From: Anastrepha obliqua
Lineage: Eukaryota > Arthropoda > Insecta > Diptera > Tephritidae
DNA: 64,000 bases
Reading direction: 5' to 3'
Assembly: GCF_027943255.1 (NCBI RefSeq)
Contig: NC_072892.1
Span: 124,947,792 to 125,011,791 of the forward strand
Below, piece after piece: positions 48,040 to 59,900 of this stretch. The translations under genes were made by a program, and so were the position numbers. How positions within the stretch are numbered: position 1 is the stretch's first letter; each line of letters starts with the position of its first letter. Under the pieces are notes generated by a model. It was given only the letters and a program-made list of their open reading frames with translations, did not search any database and was not told where the DNA came from.

Positions 48040-48349
48040 AAGCTAAATCACAAGTATAGTCAAGAATTTAACGGTATAAAAACGCAGTCCGAAATTGGCA
48101 ATCTTTATTATTTTTGTGAAGAACCATTCATAACATTTATTTTTTAAAGATAAATATTGGTCGCAACTGCGCCGTATTTCGGCCATCCGTGAACACCAAT
48201 TTTTAATGATTCGCTGGAGCACTTTGACCGGTATCTCATGAATAACTTGCAATGTTGGCTTTCAATGCCTCAACACTTTTAACAGAACGTTGATTTTTTT
48301 AATACAATTGTACGATTTGTAAACTTTGTTGAGGCGTAAGTCTTTCCAT
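48040..48349 (-). pseudogene. Deleted Tc1/mariner-superfamily transposase (MERLT type)
   Basis: On the minus strand, ATG 48349 starts MERLTPQQSLQIVQLY, stops, and continues KNQRSVKSVEALKANIASY. The 3' part reads HEIPVKVLQRIIKNWCSRMA. So the N-terminal helix-turn-helix is fused to the extreme C-terminus and the whole catalytic core is missing. Confidence 0.6.
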
Positions 48350-48352
48350 GAT

Positions 48353-49315
48353 GAAATATCAATGAATACTAAAAAAAATTATGTATTTTGTTTGACAGTA
48401 GTCAGGCATGATCTGCCAAAAAAATCCTATTGGAAAAAGTACTTACAATCTGATCATCCTTTATTAGTTTTTTTTCTTCCTGAAAAGTTTAAATATTCGG
48501 TCATGTGGCCTTTTCGGAATTACATATTCAAATATTTTTGGGAGTTCTGTTCGATATACATATTATACATATACAAAAATGTTCATATGTTCAAATTACG
48601 TTAAATGGTGATAAGGTTTCAGTAGCTTTGAGAATAAGCAAAATGTTTTCGTACAGAATGACCCTCACAACGATCTCGAGACTTAATTGTTCATTTATTT
48701 CGTTTGGATAAATTAGTTTGTATCTGTAAGATTCGGCCCTTAATACGAGTTACACATCTGCAAGCATTTAATTATAAAATTTAAAATGTAATTATTAAAC
48801 CTAAACTTAAACAAAAAATTGCGTTAAATTGAAATCCAAATAGTATATTAGATTTTAAAATTAAAATTAAAACTTAAAATTAAATAATAGATTTAACAGC
48901 CATTACATTTGGTTTAGTACAAAAACAGAAAAGAAAATTTGGGAGAAGCAGAAATAGGGAAGAAGAACAGTTCAGATGCAGATGTACTATCTTTTTACCG
49001 GAGCCATTATTGGTTGATACGTTTCAAAACTGAAGATGTAGACAGCATATCTTTTAATAGTGTGCGCTTACTCGCGGCGTGTCATCAATCTCTTAGGCGG
49101 GAGATCACCTAGATCATATTAGCTCTATTCATGAAGCAAATAGTTTGTAACAATTGTTACAAATTATCACATTTTGGTGTTCATGTACTCAAAAAACTTG
49201 CAAAGTAGGGGAAAGTGAGAGAGCAAAATAACATTTCATTTCGAGAGAAAGTTGCAAGTTTTTACTGGATAAATTTTTACTTGTAAGAAATTGCAAGTGA
49301 GGAAAACAGTGGATC
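48353..49315. other. No gene recognised
   Basis: AT-rich, with runs of AATTAAAAT; nothing assignable. Confidence 0.4.
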
Positions 49316-49466
49316 GCAAAGTAAAAATAAGCACGAATTAATTAAAATTTGGGAATTGCAATCGCTAATGGAATGTTCTTCATCTGACAGCGATGATGAA
49401 ATGGAACAAATTATTGTGGAGAAAATAAAATCATATGATGCCCAACAGTCGGCTCTAGTTTATTGA
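49316..49466 (+). other. Coding-like fragment, unassigned
   Basis: An open frame reading IKIWELQSLMECSSSDSDDE, then MEQIIVEKIKSYDAQQSALV to a TGA at 49464-49466. The acidic SSSDSDDE start is reminiscent of N-termini of Harbinger-type transposases, but no catalytic motifs follow. Confidence 0.25.
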
Positions 49467-50090
49467 AACGACCCGGATTCGTAACACTTATGGCGGAACA
49501 GATATGAGAAGCTTTTCTTTATAATGTAATACATAAGTATAAAAATAATCCGTGAAAGAATACGACACAGCTCGGCAAATACCTTTTCCGCCGTTTTTAT
49601 GTTCTAAATAAATGTATAAACCAACATCACGGACGAAATATTCACTCAGGAAGGTGCCCATTTGACACTGGAGTGCATTAGTTGGTCTTAACTATTACGG
49701 CCGCATTTTTCATTATTATTTCAAATGGCACGGCAAGCCATGATTTCCGTTGTCTGACAAAATTTGAAGGTGTTTTGTTTTTCGTATTATTTGAGTACCT
49801 ACGAGTATGTGAAAATGAAGTGGAGCAATAAATACCAGCAGCTCCGTGGGAATTGGGAAGAACCTCTCCTCGCAATTTAATACCAGACAGGGTGGCTTTC
49901 TATGCTGTGACTTTTCTAAGCTGATACTGGATAGGATTGTTTGAGCGGCAGAGCTCAATCTCTCAGGTATCACGCATATTTTATAAGAGCGTAACAAACA
50001 CGCCGTGTAATGCCTTTCTAGGAGCGATGGCTAACAGGCAATATACAGCGTACAACACTAGGCGACTACCGTGCCATATTCGAATGTATT

Positions 50091-50294
50091 AGCCCCTGGT
50101 GACGCTCCAGCATGCTTGTCCAGCAGGCTTATATGTGTGCGTGTCGGGTGCTTGACGCTAATATCTAAAATTTTTGATTTTCATCATGCAAAAGCCGACA
50201 ACAAGTATGTGTGACACGAAGCAAGTACGAGTGTTACCCGACACGCACACATATAAGCCTGCTGGACAAGCATGCTGGAGCGTCACCAGAGGCT
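50091..50294. repeat. 59-bp near-perfect inverted repeat (hairpin)
   Basis: The left arm 50091-50149 and right arm 50236-50294 are complementary at 58 of 59 positions, starting AGCC(C/T)CTGGTGACGCTCC and ending GTGTGCGTGTCGGGT. An 86-base spacer separates them. The transcript would form a long perfect hairpin. No transposase, no obvious target duplication. Confidence 0.85.
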
Positions 50295-50299
50295 ATATG

Positions 50300-51676
50300 C
50301 ATTTATAAGCAATCATGTGATTAATACATCCATATATGTGTGTATGTTATGTGTACATACATACACATGCATGCAATATTCAGCAACCTGTGTTGATGCG
50401 AAATGTCTGTGTGTGTCCATAAGGCGCAAAAGATTATTAATAATAATGACTGTGACGTTCAACTCAAACAGCTACTTAAATTCTCCTTTGACCAAGTTCT
50501 TGTATGTATGTGTGTACTTACGGCCCACCTAGGCAAAGTAAATACAATTTGTTTACTATACAGTCATTAATTTGCGTACGTTCAATCATTCAATGCAATT
50601 TGATGCAAATTTGCACAAATTGCAATTGTGAAACTGACCTTGGAAAATAAATGGATATGTATATGGGATGTATGTAGATATTATATTTTTGACCACTACA
50701 ACCGAATACATATTCAACTTTCGTTCGTACAATAAAAAATTGTGTGAAATTGGGAAATATCTTAATTCGCGGTTCAGTAATCAATATAGTTCAGCAACCT
50801 CTGCTTCCCTGAAGATGTGCACAAGGCAGAAGGAACTGAAGTTTTCAAGGTGACTGACTTAATTATTGCTACGGAATCCCATGGAGAGGATACAATGCGA
50901 AATGTAATAAATAAATAGATGCTGCAAAAACCATCTTCAGTATTAAACATTAAATGTTCTGCAACCGTTTATCTTTTATTTTTTCACACTTGCCATGGAT
51001 TTGCAGTAAATGTTTTCGGTAGCGATCGTCTAAATAAAAAAAATCTTATTATTTCATGTTGCATTGAACACATCATCATTCTCAAACCAATTGAAAACAA
51101 GACTCAACCAACTAAATGCTATCTCATAAAACGATACATCTAAGAAAATTTGGAGGCACGATAGTAGTTCGCTTTTATATTTTATATTTTTTAAAGGTTG
51201 CAAATGATAGAGCTAAGGTAGTCTTAGGATCGTTGAGAGGATATTCGAACAAAGGGCCGCATCGTGGCAATAGCCAACTTTCGACGGTAGGCGGCCGTAG
51301 TTGCTGTACAAAGTTTAATTTAATTTAAATCCAATTAATTTAATTGGAACAATTTAATTTATATCCAACGTAAACGCATAAATTAAAGCAGGAATTTGTA
51401 ATAAAAACTCAATTATAGAATAAAATTAAATTAAATTATTGCACGTTAAATAAGATAAAGTAAATAAAAGACAATAGAAAACAATAGAAAAGATTAATGT
51501 AACTTATCAAATAACATAGTTCAATTTTTTTAGTAGGAACAGTTATCTAAAATTGCATAGAAAACAGTATGTGTCAGAAACAAGGAACCGCGAGTATTCA
51601 TGAAGTGTTAAAAATATATATTTAAATTTTTTTTTACATTAAAGTATGTATGTACAAAACTACAAGTCACAATTAC
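50300..51676. other. No gene recognised
   Basis: AT-rich sequence; short open frames (50272-50532, 50668-50853, 51116-51328) have no recognisable family. Confidence 0.4.
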
Positions 51677-51895
51677 TCAATAAGCAGTGTAGTCTCCATC
51701 GTTGTCAAGTATAGCCTGCTATCTTCTCGGCATGCTTTGGACCTGCTTTCCTGCGTAGCTCGTCGACAAATAAGACCTCGTGGTACTTTACAAACGAGTT
51801 GCTTTAAATCGTAGACTGGCTTTCCGGCAAGATGCATTTTCATAATTCCCTACACATTTACAATGGGGTTGGCATCTGGGGACTGGGAAGGCGTA
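51677..51895 (-). pseudogene. Tc1-like transposase, C-terminal fragment
   Basis: The minus strand reads SQSPDANPIVNV, stop, GIMKMHLAGKPVYDLKQLV and ends DNDGDYTAY-stop. This is the classical Tc1 end (SPDLNPIENVWG...VYDL..LV...). The Glu of the DD34E triad falls where VNV replaces the usual IENVWG. Sequence to about 52100 may be the rest of the element, without a readable N-terminus. Confidence 0.6.
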
Positions 51896-52433
51896 ATATA
51901 ATTTCGGCCATTTTGAATGCGTGCAGAAAAATACCGCCTCGAAACGTAACGAGAAGTACATTAATTTTTGTTTGGTCGCGTTTACGGGAGAGTTTCGAAC
52001 GACACTAACCTAAGTTAGCACTGAGCACTGAGTGGGACTATTATACAGCAAAAAGCAGAACGAAGCAGCTTTTCATGGAAGAAATAAACTCGGAGAAAAC
52101 TTGGGTTCTGACATTTTTTTAAATTTTAAATATTCTTTTTCCAAGGACTTTCTTGAAAAAGAGTTTTCTTGAAAAGAACCCAAATTTAACAATAAAAAAG
52201 AACTAGAAAAAAGACCAGGCGCAGCCAAGAATTCCTGAAAATTACTTCTAATTTAGGTCGAAATAAATGTAAAAATGAAAATTAAAAATAAATAAAATTG
52301 TTCCTACTTACTTACTTATATGGTCTGATCAAGGATCACAACCCGTTACCGGATTGAGGCTAACTGCAACAAGTCTCGCCAATTTGTTACACCAAGAGAT
52401 GATAGGAATCCCTCGATAGACGGGAGGTGGGGT

Positions 52434-52472
52434 CATTCCGGTAACGTAGAACCGGCTGCCATAGAAATACGT
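52434..52472 (-). mobile_element. Partial copy of the short SINE-like family
   Basis: TCATTCCGGTAACGTAGAAC then CGGCTGCCATAGAAATACG is the antisense of the family's first 45 bases. It directly abuts the LINE fragment at 52474. Confidence 0.5.
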
Positions 52473-52473
52473 T

Positions 52474-52682
52474 CTGGATACTGTAGCAGGTTAAACTTCT
52501 ACCTATCCAGAATCGACTCCGACATACTAAACATATGTCCGGCATGTGAAGGCACCCCGCACGACTCTAACCCCTTTTTCACATACCCGATCAAACCCAC
52601 TCATCGAACACCCCTCTTCTTCTGGACCCAACCTGTCGAAACAGCAAGTTTCCTGAGCTACAACGTCAACAACAACAATGAA
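52474..52682 (+). pseudogene. Jockey-like LINE 3' end with CAA tail
   Basis: The plus frame reads GYCSRLNFYLSRIDSDILN, ICPACEGTPHDSNPFF, PIKPTHRTPLFFWTQPVETA. This zinc-knuckle tail is common at the end of insect jockey-type LINEs; the final Cys of the CCHC is Tyr here. It finishes in CAACGTCAACAACAACAA at 52661-52678, the same simple-repeat tail as the short SINE-like family. Confidence 0.6.
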
Positions 52683-52904
52683 TCCCTCGCTTGGTCCTTC
52701 TATCGGAAACAAAGACTTTTCACAAGTCATTCTCTTCTGACTTGCCATCTGAACAATTTGTTTACTGGAGCTTCTGCATCCATACTCACGACGTGGCCCC
52801 CACTTGCGTGGATTTCTACACATGGAACCATCCTCCATTCTGCGGAAGACTTTTGGACCTTTGCACGTTGGTGATGGAACAATGAGCTAAGACAATATAG
52901 ACAT

Positions 52905-53178
52905 AGCGCAGGAAGTAGAGATTCAGCGGCTTCGTTGGTTGGCTCATGTCGTCCGAGTAGACACAATTGCTCCGGCTCTAAAAGTATTCGATACGGTATC
53001 AGCTGGTGGTAGCAGAGGAAGACTAGGGTCTCCTCTAGATTGGAATGATCAGGTGGAGAAGGACTTGACTTCACTTGGTGTGTCCAACTGGAGCCGGTAA
53101 GCATAAGGAACGACTGGCGCGCTTTGTTAAACTCAGCGATTATTGCGCCAATCAAGAAGAAGAAGAAGAAGAAGTTTT
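52905..53178 (+). pseudogene. LINE 3' fragment (RTE/CR1-like C-terminus) with GAA tail
   Basis: The plus frame reads IQRLRWLAHVVRVDTIAPAL, VFDTVSAGGSRGR, LDWNDQVEKDLTSLGVSNW and then breaks. This R-R-W-GH-V...GRP-W-D-VE-DL pattern is the typical end of several insect LINEs. It closes with an AAGAAGAAG tail at about 53155-53172. Confidence 0.55.
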
Positions 53179-53765
53179 TCGAGAATATGTAAAAGGCGCT
53201 GGTACAAGTGTATTGCACACATACTTTTATCTGAGGGGGATTACTTTGAAAATGGGAAGATAACAAAATAAATATTGATAAATAAAGTCACCTTTTTTAA
53301 CAAATATCGTATGCTTGTCTACTATATTAATAACTATTTAAGCTTACAAAACGCTTTAAACAAACATTTACTTTATTGTGTTTTCATGTAAAAGCCAAGT
53401 TGAGTAGAGTTTTGCAAAATGACTAATTTAACATCGTTTCGTTTTATTATTTACAATACCAAAAAAATATTGCACAAAACCCATTGACGAATTGTGTTAC
53501 AACGAAACGTAATAGAACTACCAAAAAAATAAATATAAACAAAAAGGAAACTCAACAACAACTTACACATACACTTGAATGTATTCATTTACAATGCTAC
53601 CCAACCAGCAAAATCATTGTAAACGAGCTCGAACTGAATATTTTCACGAAGAAAAAGCGGCGGACAAAAAGATGCTTATGATGTCCGTTTACGAACAGTT
53701 TTCGAGTACTTTTTCACACACACACACCTTTATTTTCTATTCTTGAATAAGAAAAATAATGCTAA

Positions 53766-54437
53766 TTAATCAGGCGAATACGGTGCTTGCGGAACGATAT
53801 TAACATTATTTTTGTTCAAATAATCGCGAACAAGACGTGATGTGTGAGCTGGTGCATTATTGTGATGCAAGAACCATGACTTGTTGTCCCACAATTCCTT
53901 CCTTTTAAGACGAATGTTCTCGCGCAAACGCTTTAAAACGTCTAAATAATATTCAGCGTTAACCGATCGGCCTTGCGGAAGGAACTCCGAGTGCACCACA
54001 CCTTCGTAATCGAAAAAAAAACAGTCAGCATAACCTTAATTTTTGAGCGACTTTGGCGTGGTTTTTTGGGTTGATGTACGGCCCTCTTTGAACGATTTGT
54101 ACCACTGGAAAACACGTGCACGCGATAGAGCAGAGTCCCCATAGGTTGTCTGCAACATTTTTAAGGCGTCTGAAGCCGAAATTTTGTTGGAATAACAAAA
54201 TTTCAAACAAATTCTTTGTTCAACTTGAATTTCCATCGTTAAATTCGAAGAACACACTCGAGCTTGACTTGTTTACAGTAGCACAGAAAACAAACTATGT
54301 GACATATCACGCTGAAATTTGCCATGTAAGCTTATAACAGTTCTACCAAAAAACAAAAAATTTATTTTTGCCATACATATGTCATCCGGGGACCGTTTTA
54401 TTGATAACGTCTCGTTTATATTTGAGTAGAAGGTATA
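53766..54437 (-). mobile_element. mariner transposon with mutated, truncated transposase
   Basis: On the minus strand a leader identical in type to 1352-1608 precedes ATG 54236 (MEIQVEQRICLKFCYSNKIS, LSRARVFQWYKSFKEGRTS). A deletion then removes the first catalytic Asp. The frame resumes at KVMLTVFF, VHSEFLPQGRSVNAEYYLDV and WFLHHNNAPAHTSRLVRDYL. The second catalytic Asp of HHDNAPAH is Asn here. It ends PYSPD-stop, losing everything after the third Asp. Inactive on three counts. Confidence 0.75.
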
Positions 54438-54439
54438 TA

Positions 54440-55890
54440 TGTCTATTTTTTTGTATTATCGTTTACGAGCTTTTCTCCAACTTTTTACTGTACAAAAAAT
54501 CCTCGTAAAAAACCTCAGTAAACTGTATGTTTTTTTGCTGACTGGTTAGGCACTAATAAATATATATTACACATACATACATAATATGTACGTTTAAGTA
54601 GTAATAAGAGTGTTAACATACTGGCTATATAAATATTATAATACATACCTACGAAATATGCAAGAAGTAGGCAGAGTCACAGTACGTATAGTTGGATTGG
54701 CTATTAATGTAAAAGAGAGTTACGAGGTCAGCTTACAAAAAAAAAACGAGTTTACCAACGAAAAGAGGTAAAGACTGGAGAAGCAATTAAGTAGTAAGTC
54801 TCAGTATTGAGAAGCACTCAATAAAATGCAGATATTACAAAACTCCGTTTTAATAAAATGCGTAATAAGTAACGAACAAGTACACACTAGTAAAACAACT
54901 AAAAAATAAGGGTTATTGAAACCCAAAAATTCCCTACATCAACCTACATAAATATGTTTCTATACATACATACGTACATATACATATGCATATCATACCT
55001 AGACATATACTGTATACATACATATATATGTATTTATACGTATGCATGTATCTGCATAGATGCATAAAAACAAGTAATGCATGAAGTAAAAATAAATAAA
55101 TCCTCCAAGGTTGTCAGCAGGTTTATAATACATATCATCATTGCGTCGCTGCCTTGCCGGCTCTACCATCGAGTTTTGTGCAATGCTATAAAGTGTCGAA
55201 AATGAATTTAGTTGACGCTGCTCAATTTAATTGGCACACATGGAGCAACCGTTTTATGAGCACAAATCAGCTGGCAGAGAGCGGCAGCCACCAGTAAAAC
55301 TAAAACCAAAACCAAAAGCAGTTTCTTTAGTGCTAAAACTCTGTGTTATGTTATTATCAACTGGAGCAAGCAGACGATTTTGACACATTTATGTAGTAGG
55401 CAAGCGATGATTTATAAAAAAAGACAGAAAATGATTTATCCACTTCAACTCACCAATCCACAATCTGAAAGTATTAACTAATTTCTACATTTAACATATG
55501 TATGTGAGTATGTATGTATAGTATGCATACATATCCCAACAAGCATTTCTGTAAGTGTTTTAACCGTAAGCTGAAGTAAGTTTGCTGTATTAAGCGTTAA
55601 ATAAGCGTTTTTGGTATTAAATTTGTTCAAAATTTTTGCAATTAAAGCATGTATGAGTGTTGAGAGCGAACGTTTATATTTATATCACTTGGCTTTAAAA
55701 GTGGGTCGTAAATGTTTACAACAAAAACCAGAAAAAATAATATTTTCTCACGAAGCGCAATGCGACTAAAAATATTTAGAAAGAAATGTCGTGTTTAAAA
55801 AGTGAAAAAAAAAAATGTTAATGTACTTATGACAAGGCTGTAAATGAATTCAGGCTAACACGGATTACCCAACTCAACAAATACTCTTCG
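54440..55890. other. No gene recognised
   Basis: Microsatellite-rich sequence (TACATA, TATG). A less repetitive block at 55100-55400 might be conserved noncoding DNA. No gene supported. Confidence 0.35.
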
Positions 55891-55894
55891 GTAA

Positions 55895-56005
55895 ATGCCA
55901 TAGACAGAGCAGAAGTGTCCGCCCGCCGCTTAGATGGATTGACGGTGTAGAAGAAGACGCAGGCTTATTGGCATTTCGGGAGCTTGCCATTACCTCACGA
56001 TAAAC
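55895..56005 (+). pseudogene. LINE C-terminal scrap (RTE-like)
   Basis: The plus frame reads HRQSRSVRPPLRWIDGVEED, then FRELAITSR: the GRPPLRWIDGVEEDL...W..A..R motif of RTE-type ends. Too short to classify. Confidence 0.4.
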
Positions 56006-56059
56006 CACTTAACTTACACTTACATACAAATTTTCATAACACCTTTTCCATTTCGACTG

Positions 56060-56862
56060 AGGAATCTGTAGATGCTTTCCAGTTCAATTGAACCGGGCTC
56101 TCTGGTCAAAATAATGAGACACGTATTTTTTTGTTCGCCCGGAAAAAAATTTTTTCAAGAATTATCGACAATTTTGTTTTTCGGTTCAAAATCGATTTTT
56201 TTTAATTATATAAGAAAAAAAATTTTTTAAATGCCTATAACTTAGTCAAAAATGAACCGATTTTAATAATTCTGGGTTCAAAATGATCGCCATTACTTAC
56301 ACGAGCGACTTAATGTAGAAAGACTTGCAAAAAAGTAGTTGACATTTTTTTATTTAGCAAAAAAGAAAAAAAATTGAAAATTTTTCGAAATTCAATATTT
56401 CAAAAAAGGTGCTTTTTTTTATAACTTTTTCCAAATCAAAAGGATACATCAAACTTCAATTGAGCTGAATGCCCAGTAGCTAAAATGAGTTGTTTTTGAG
56501 TAAAAAACCTGTTTCGCACTTTTTGTTTTTTCGAAAATAAAAAATTTTCAACTACTTTTTTGCAATTGTTTCTACATGGAGTCTTTCGTGTAAGTAATGA
56601 CAATCATTTTGAACCCAGAATCATTAAAATCGGTTAATTTTCGACTAAGTTATAAGCATTAAAAAAAAAAAAATTCTTATATAATAAAAAAAAAAAATCG
56701 ATTTTGAGCCGAAGAACAAAATTGCCGATAAATCTTGAAAAACAATTTTTTCTCATTATTTTGACCAGAGAGCAACATATTTGAGTTACATCGAAATCGA
56801 AGAACATGACCCGAATAGCCCTGTCGAATTGAAATGGAAAGCATCTGTAGAATATGGGATTC
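56060..56862. mobile_element. 0.8-kb foldback element (imperfect palindrome)
   Basis: TCTGTAGATGCTTTCCA near 56066 is answered by TGGAAAGCATCTGTAGA near 56843. Then GCTCTCTGGTCAAAATAATG (56097) is answered by CATTATTTTGACCAGAGAGC (56774). The match continues inward through GGGTTCAAAATGATCGCC / TGTCATTACTTACACG regions to a centre near 56430. Arms are about 300 bp with indels. No coding frame inside. Confidence 0.75.
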
Positions 56863-57109
56863 TATGGTTTGATGTCAACAAAGTTTCTTCCGACAGAGAA
56901 GATCGTAAATGCTTTCTGAGCAGAAATAGAAAGAAGCCGTCTAAAGTTTTTATTAAATGAAAATAATACGAAATATAAGTTTTGCAGAATGGTCAGTTGC
57001 ACTTCAGAAACGGTCAGATGCAAAATACAAAATAGTACCTCAAAAAGTGTTTGATATATTCAATATACATATAACTTCAGTATTTTTGTATATAGTATAA
57101 TACAATATA

Positions 57110-57600
57110 TATATTTTGGGGGAAAAAAATCAAATATTTGTTCATAATATTTTTGCGCAAATGATTTAAAACTGTTTTATGGTCGATCTTTAGTTTCTGG
57201 GCGATGCTACGACTATTTCGATTATTTCTGTGATATTATCGACATTTTCTTTAACATCAAAAATGCCTGAACGGAATCGACGAAACCAAAATTGGGCGTA
57301 ATTAGCTGTTACAATAACGGTACCATAAACACCATTCACAATTTCAATGGCCTCACCTGCATTTTCGACTTTATCTAAGAAAAACTGTAAAATGTACTGA
57401 ATTTTCTCTTTGTTAACATGCATTGTGAACACCCTGTATCTGGCAACTGAATGGGGCAAGCAAAATAATTTTTTTAGTATGAAATGTCTCCTTGAGAACG
57501 AGCATAAACTTTAAATTGTTTGATTGATACTTTATGAGATATCGACCACTACAGCCATCTACAAAAAAAGTAACTCACCAAAAAAGTAACCCAAAATAAT
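57110..57600 (-). mobile_element. Nonautonomous mellifera-type mariner, copy 2
   Basis: The minus strand reads VNKEKIQYILQFFLDKVENA, IVNGVYGTVIVTANYAQFWF, RRFRSGIFDVKENVDNITEI: the N-terminal part of mellifera-group mariner transposase, overlapping the remnant at 7541-7816. The ends ATTTTGGGGG and CCCAAAAT are next to TA. The catalytic domain is missing. Confidence 0.65.
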
Positions 57601-57605
57601 ATAAG

Positions 57606-57740
57606 TATGTATCCGGCAGCCGCAGCTAAAACCCACTGTGGATATGATAGAAAAAGGCTTTTTCTCATAGCCGGCGCCCTTCGGTATGCATTGGAGCCAT
57701 GAAAAACTCCTCATAAAAGCCCTCCTGATTCCATCCATAC
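57606..57740 (+). mobile_element. SINE-like sequence, diverged relative of the tRNA-derived SINE body
   Basis: TTTTTCTCATAGCCGGCGCC then CTTCGGTATGCATTGGAGCC and AACTCCTCATAAAAGCCCTC parallel the CTAATAGCGGTCGCC...CTCATCATAAAAA part of 23539-23863. No pol III boxes are evident. Confidence 0.4.
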
Positions 57741-57937
57741 GATTGATGGAATATCCATACTACTGAAGTAAAGTGAATTGTGAATGAAATGTGTATTTAT
57801 TTTAAAACAATTTCTGTAGTTCAAAACTTAAAAAAGTGGGTGGATAAGTGAACTTAATTATGAAGATTTATGTTTTACTATTTATTATTTAATTCATTGC
57901 ATATTTTCTGATCATTAGTACTTAGTTGATTTACCGT

Positions 57938-58024
57938 TGTTGTTGTTGTTGTTATAAATATACGAGGAATGTTACTGAAGTGACAGCCCTTGGCCTAATA
58001 TAAATCTGGGTCGTTCCGGTTACG
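57938..58024 (-). mobile_element. Partial copy of the short SINE-like family
   Basis: Starts with TTGTTGTTGTTGTTGTT, then ATACGAGGAATGTTACTGAA and GGTCGTTCCGGTTACG, matching 1899-2009 in the same (antisense) orientation. It is cut at the 5' side of the sense strand. Confidence 0.6.
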
Positions 58025-59149
58025 TTGTCACTTTGCGCCATGCCACAACCTAACTTCTATTGTCCTTTAGCCTCTCTTTCGCCATTTCAGCCGTGATAGT
58101 CTTGTGGCATTTCTTCACGGATGTATGGAAGCATGATCTCCTGTATAACTTACTTCTACATGTGTCGATGTAACATTGACTTGATCTAATAAATTGACTC
58201 AAATTCATAAAAGTAAACTACACCTAAATCATTATACGAGAATCTGCATATTTAATCGTTTTAATTGTAAGTTTCGGTACTCTATTTTGTGATATTTATT
58301 CTTTGTTCTAAATTTTATAGCTTTAGAGCGTCATACAATACAAGTAGAGTTACATAAAAATGCGGCCATCACTACTTTCCTGATTATGAGCTTAATTGAA
58401 TTAATAATTGAAAAACAAAAATAATAGATTATCTTTTCATATTTGACTTTTGAAAATTAGGTACGCGTATTCTATACCAGCTCCATCATGTTTTTTTTTA
58501 TACAAAACTCATACATATAGAATTGTCCATATGCATTTATAAATATATATATTATATATTCCTACATTCGTATGTCTATATATGCATATATTGAATAATT
58601 CCTTGAAAATAAAATAATAGATTGTGCAAACGAGATTTGAATACTAATTTCTCAAAAAATTAAAATCAGAATCTACAAATAGAATCATGCCGAAGTGCAT
58701 TCGCAAGGGATGTATGTATGTTTTATATGTAACTCAAGTAGTAAAGTACTGTACTGGCCAGAAGTATTGAACAGTAGAAGATTTACTCAATCTGAACGGC
58801 CCTAACTCCAAAAATTAACTTCATTTAAAAAAATATAGTTACGCATTAAAACATTAGAATACCAAAACGGTAGCAAAGTGTACTTCAAATTGCAACAATG
58901 TATGTATCATATAATATTTTTAATAAATGGATAGTGTGATTCTAAAAAATAAAATTGCGTTTTGCTTATTTTGAAGGGAAAGTTCGCTTTTGGTTATCTT
59001 CGAGATAGTTTGTTTGTAAGTGTTTTGGGAAAACTTATAATCTTTCGTATGCTCTATTTTCGAAATACTGGCAAGCACAAGACTTTAGATTACATCAAAA
59101 GAAGTTTTAAAGTCTTGCCAAATTGACTAGCAAGCTCACGGAATGTATG
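58025..59149. other. No gene recognised
   Basis: AT-rich with short TATG microsatellites; no supportable feature. Confidence 0.4.
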
Positions 59150-59900
59150 TATTCAGTAAACACAAAATACAAGTTTATTCCCCTCAAAAGTGATATTAAC
59201 GCCTTCAAAGTACTCCGCATCAACTGCAACGCACTTATGCCAGCGTTTGATTCAGCTCTTCGGTATATCCATCAAAACCGACTTTAATTTTTTCATTACT
59301 TCCTCTCGGCTGTTAGAACTCGTTCGCTGCAGTGGTTTTTTGATTTGATCAAACAAAAATGACAGGTATTCAGGATGGTATTCGTTTTGTTTTTGGTCAA
59401 AAATTCACGAATAATGAAAGCCCAAATAATAGTCCTTTTTAACTGGCAAAAAATCGTGGTGTACAATACCGTTGTAATCCATAAAAACTGTGAGCATCGC
59501 TTTCTTTTTTGACTAAAAACGGCATGTTCTTGATTCATTCGGAGCTCCCCACTCACTCGCCTGATGTCTGGATTGCGTATCGTACTCAAAAGCTCTCCAG
59601 TAATGATGCGTGTGATGAGTGTTGGGTCATATTCAGTATTGGAAATCATGTCTTTGGCGATATCAACACGGCCCCTTTTTTGCATAAAATTCTGAATTTC
59701 AGGTCCTTTGCACCAATACCACCTTTACACAAACTCAAATATTCACTACAATATCCTGAAGAGACCTATAAGTAGTGTTCAAGTCCTCTGTCAGCTCTCT
59801 CGGTTAATTTACGGTTATTTATCAACTTTCCTCTTACTTTATTGATATTTTTGACAGTTTTCGATGTCGACGGTATTTACACAAAACTGCAATTGTCACA
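59150..59900 (-). pseudogene. mariner-like transposase relic
   Basis: The minus strand reads AKDMISNTEYDPTLITRIIT (just before the first catalytic Asp), then LRMNQEHAVFSQKRKR, VLYTTIF, and after shifts REFLTKNKTNTI and CHFCLIKSKNHCSERV. The intervening HHDNAPAH block is lost. A different mariner lineage from the one at 53.8 kb. Confidence 0.55.

Noticed and set aside
52527..53266. Minus-strand ORFs of 103 and 179 codons
   Set aside because: They are opposite LINE C-terminal fragments read on plus and contain microsatellite translations.
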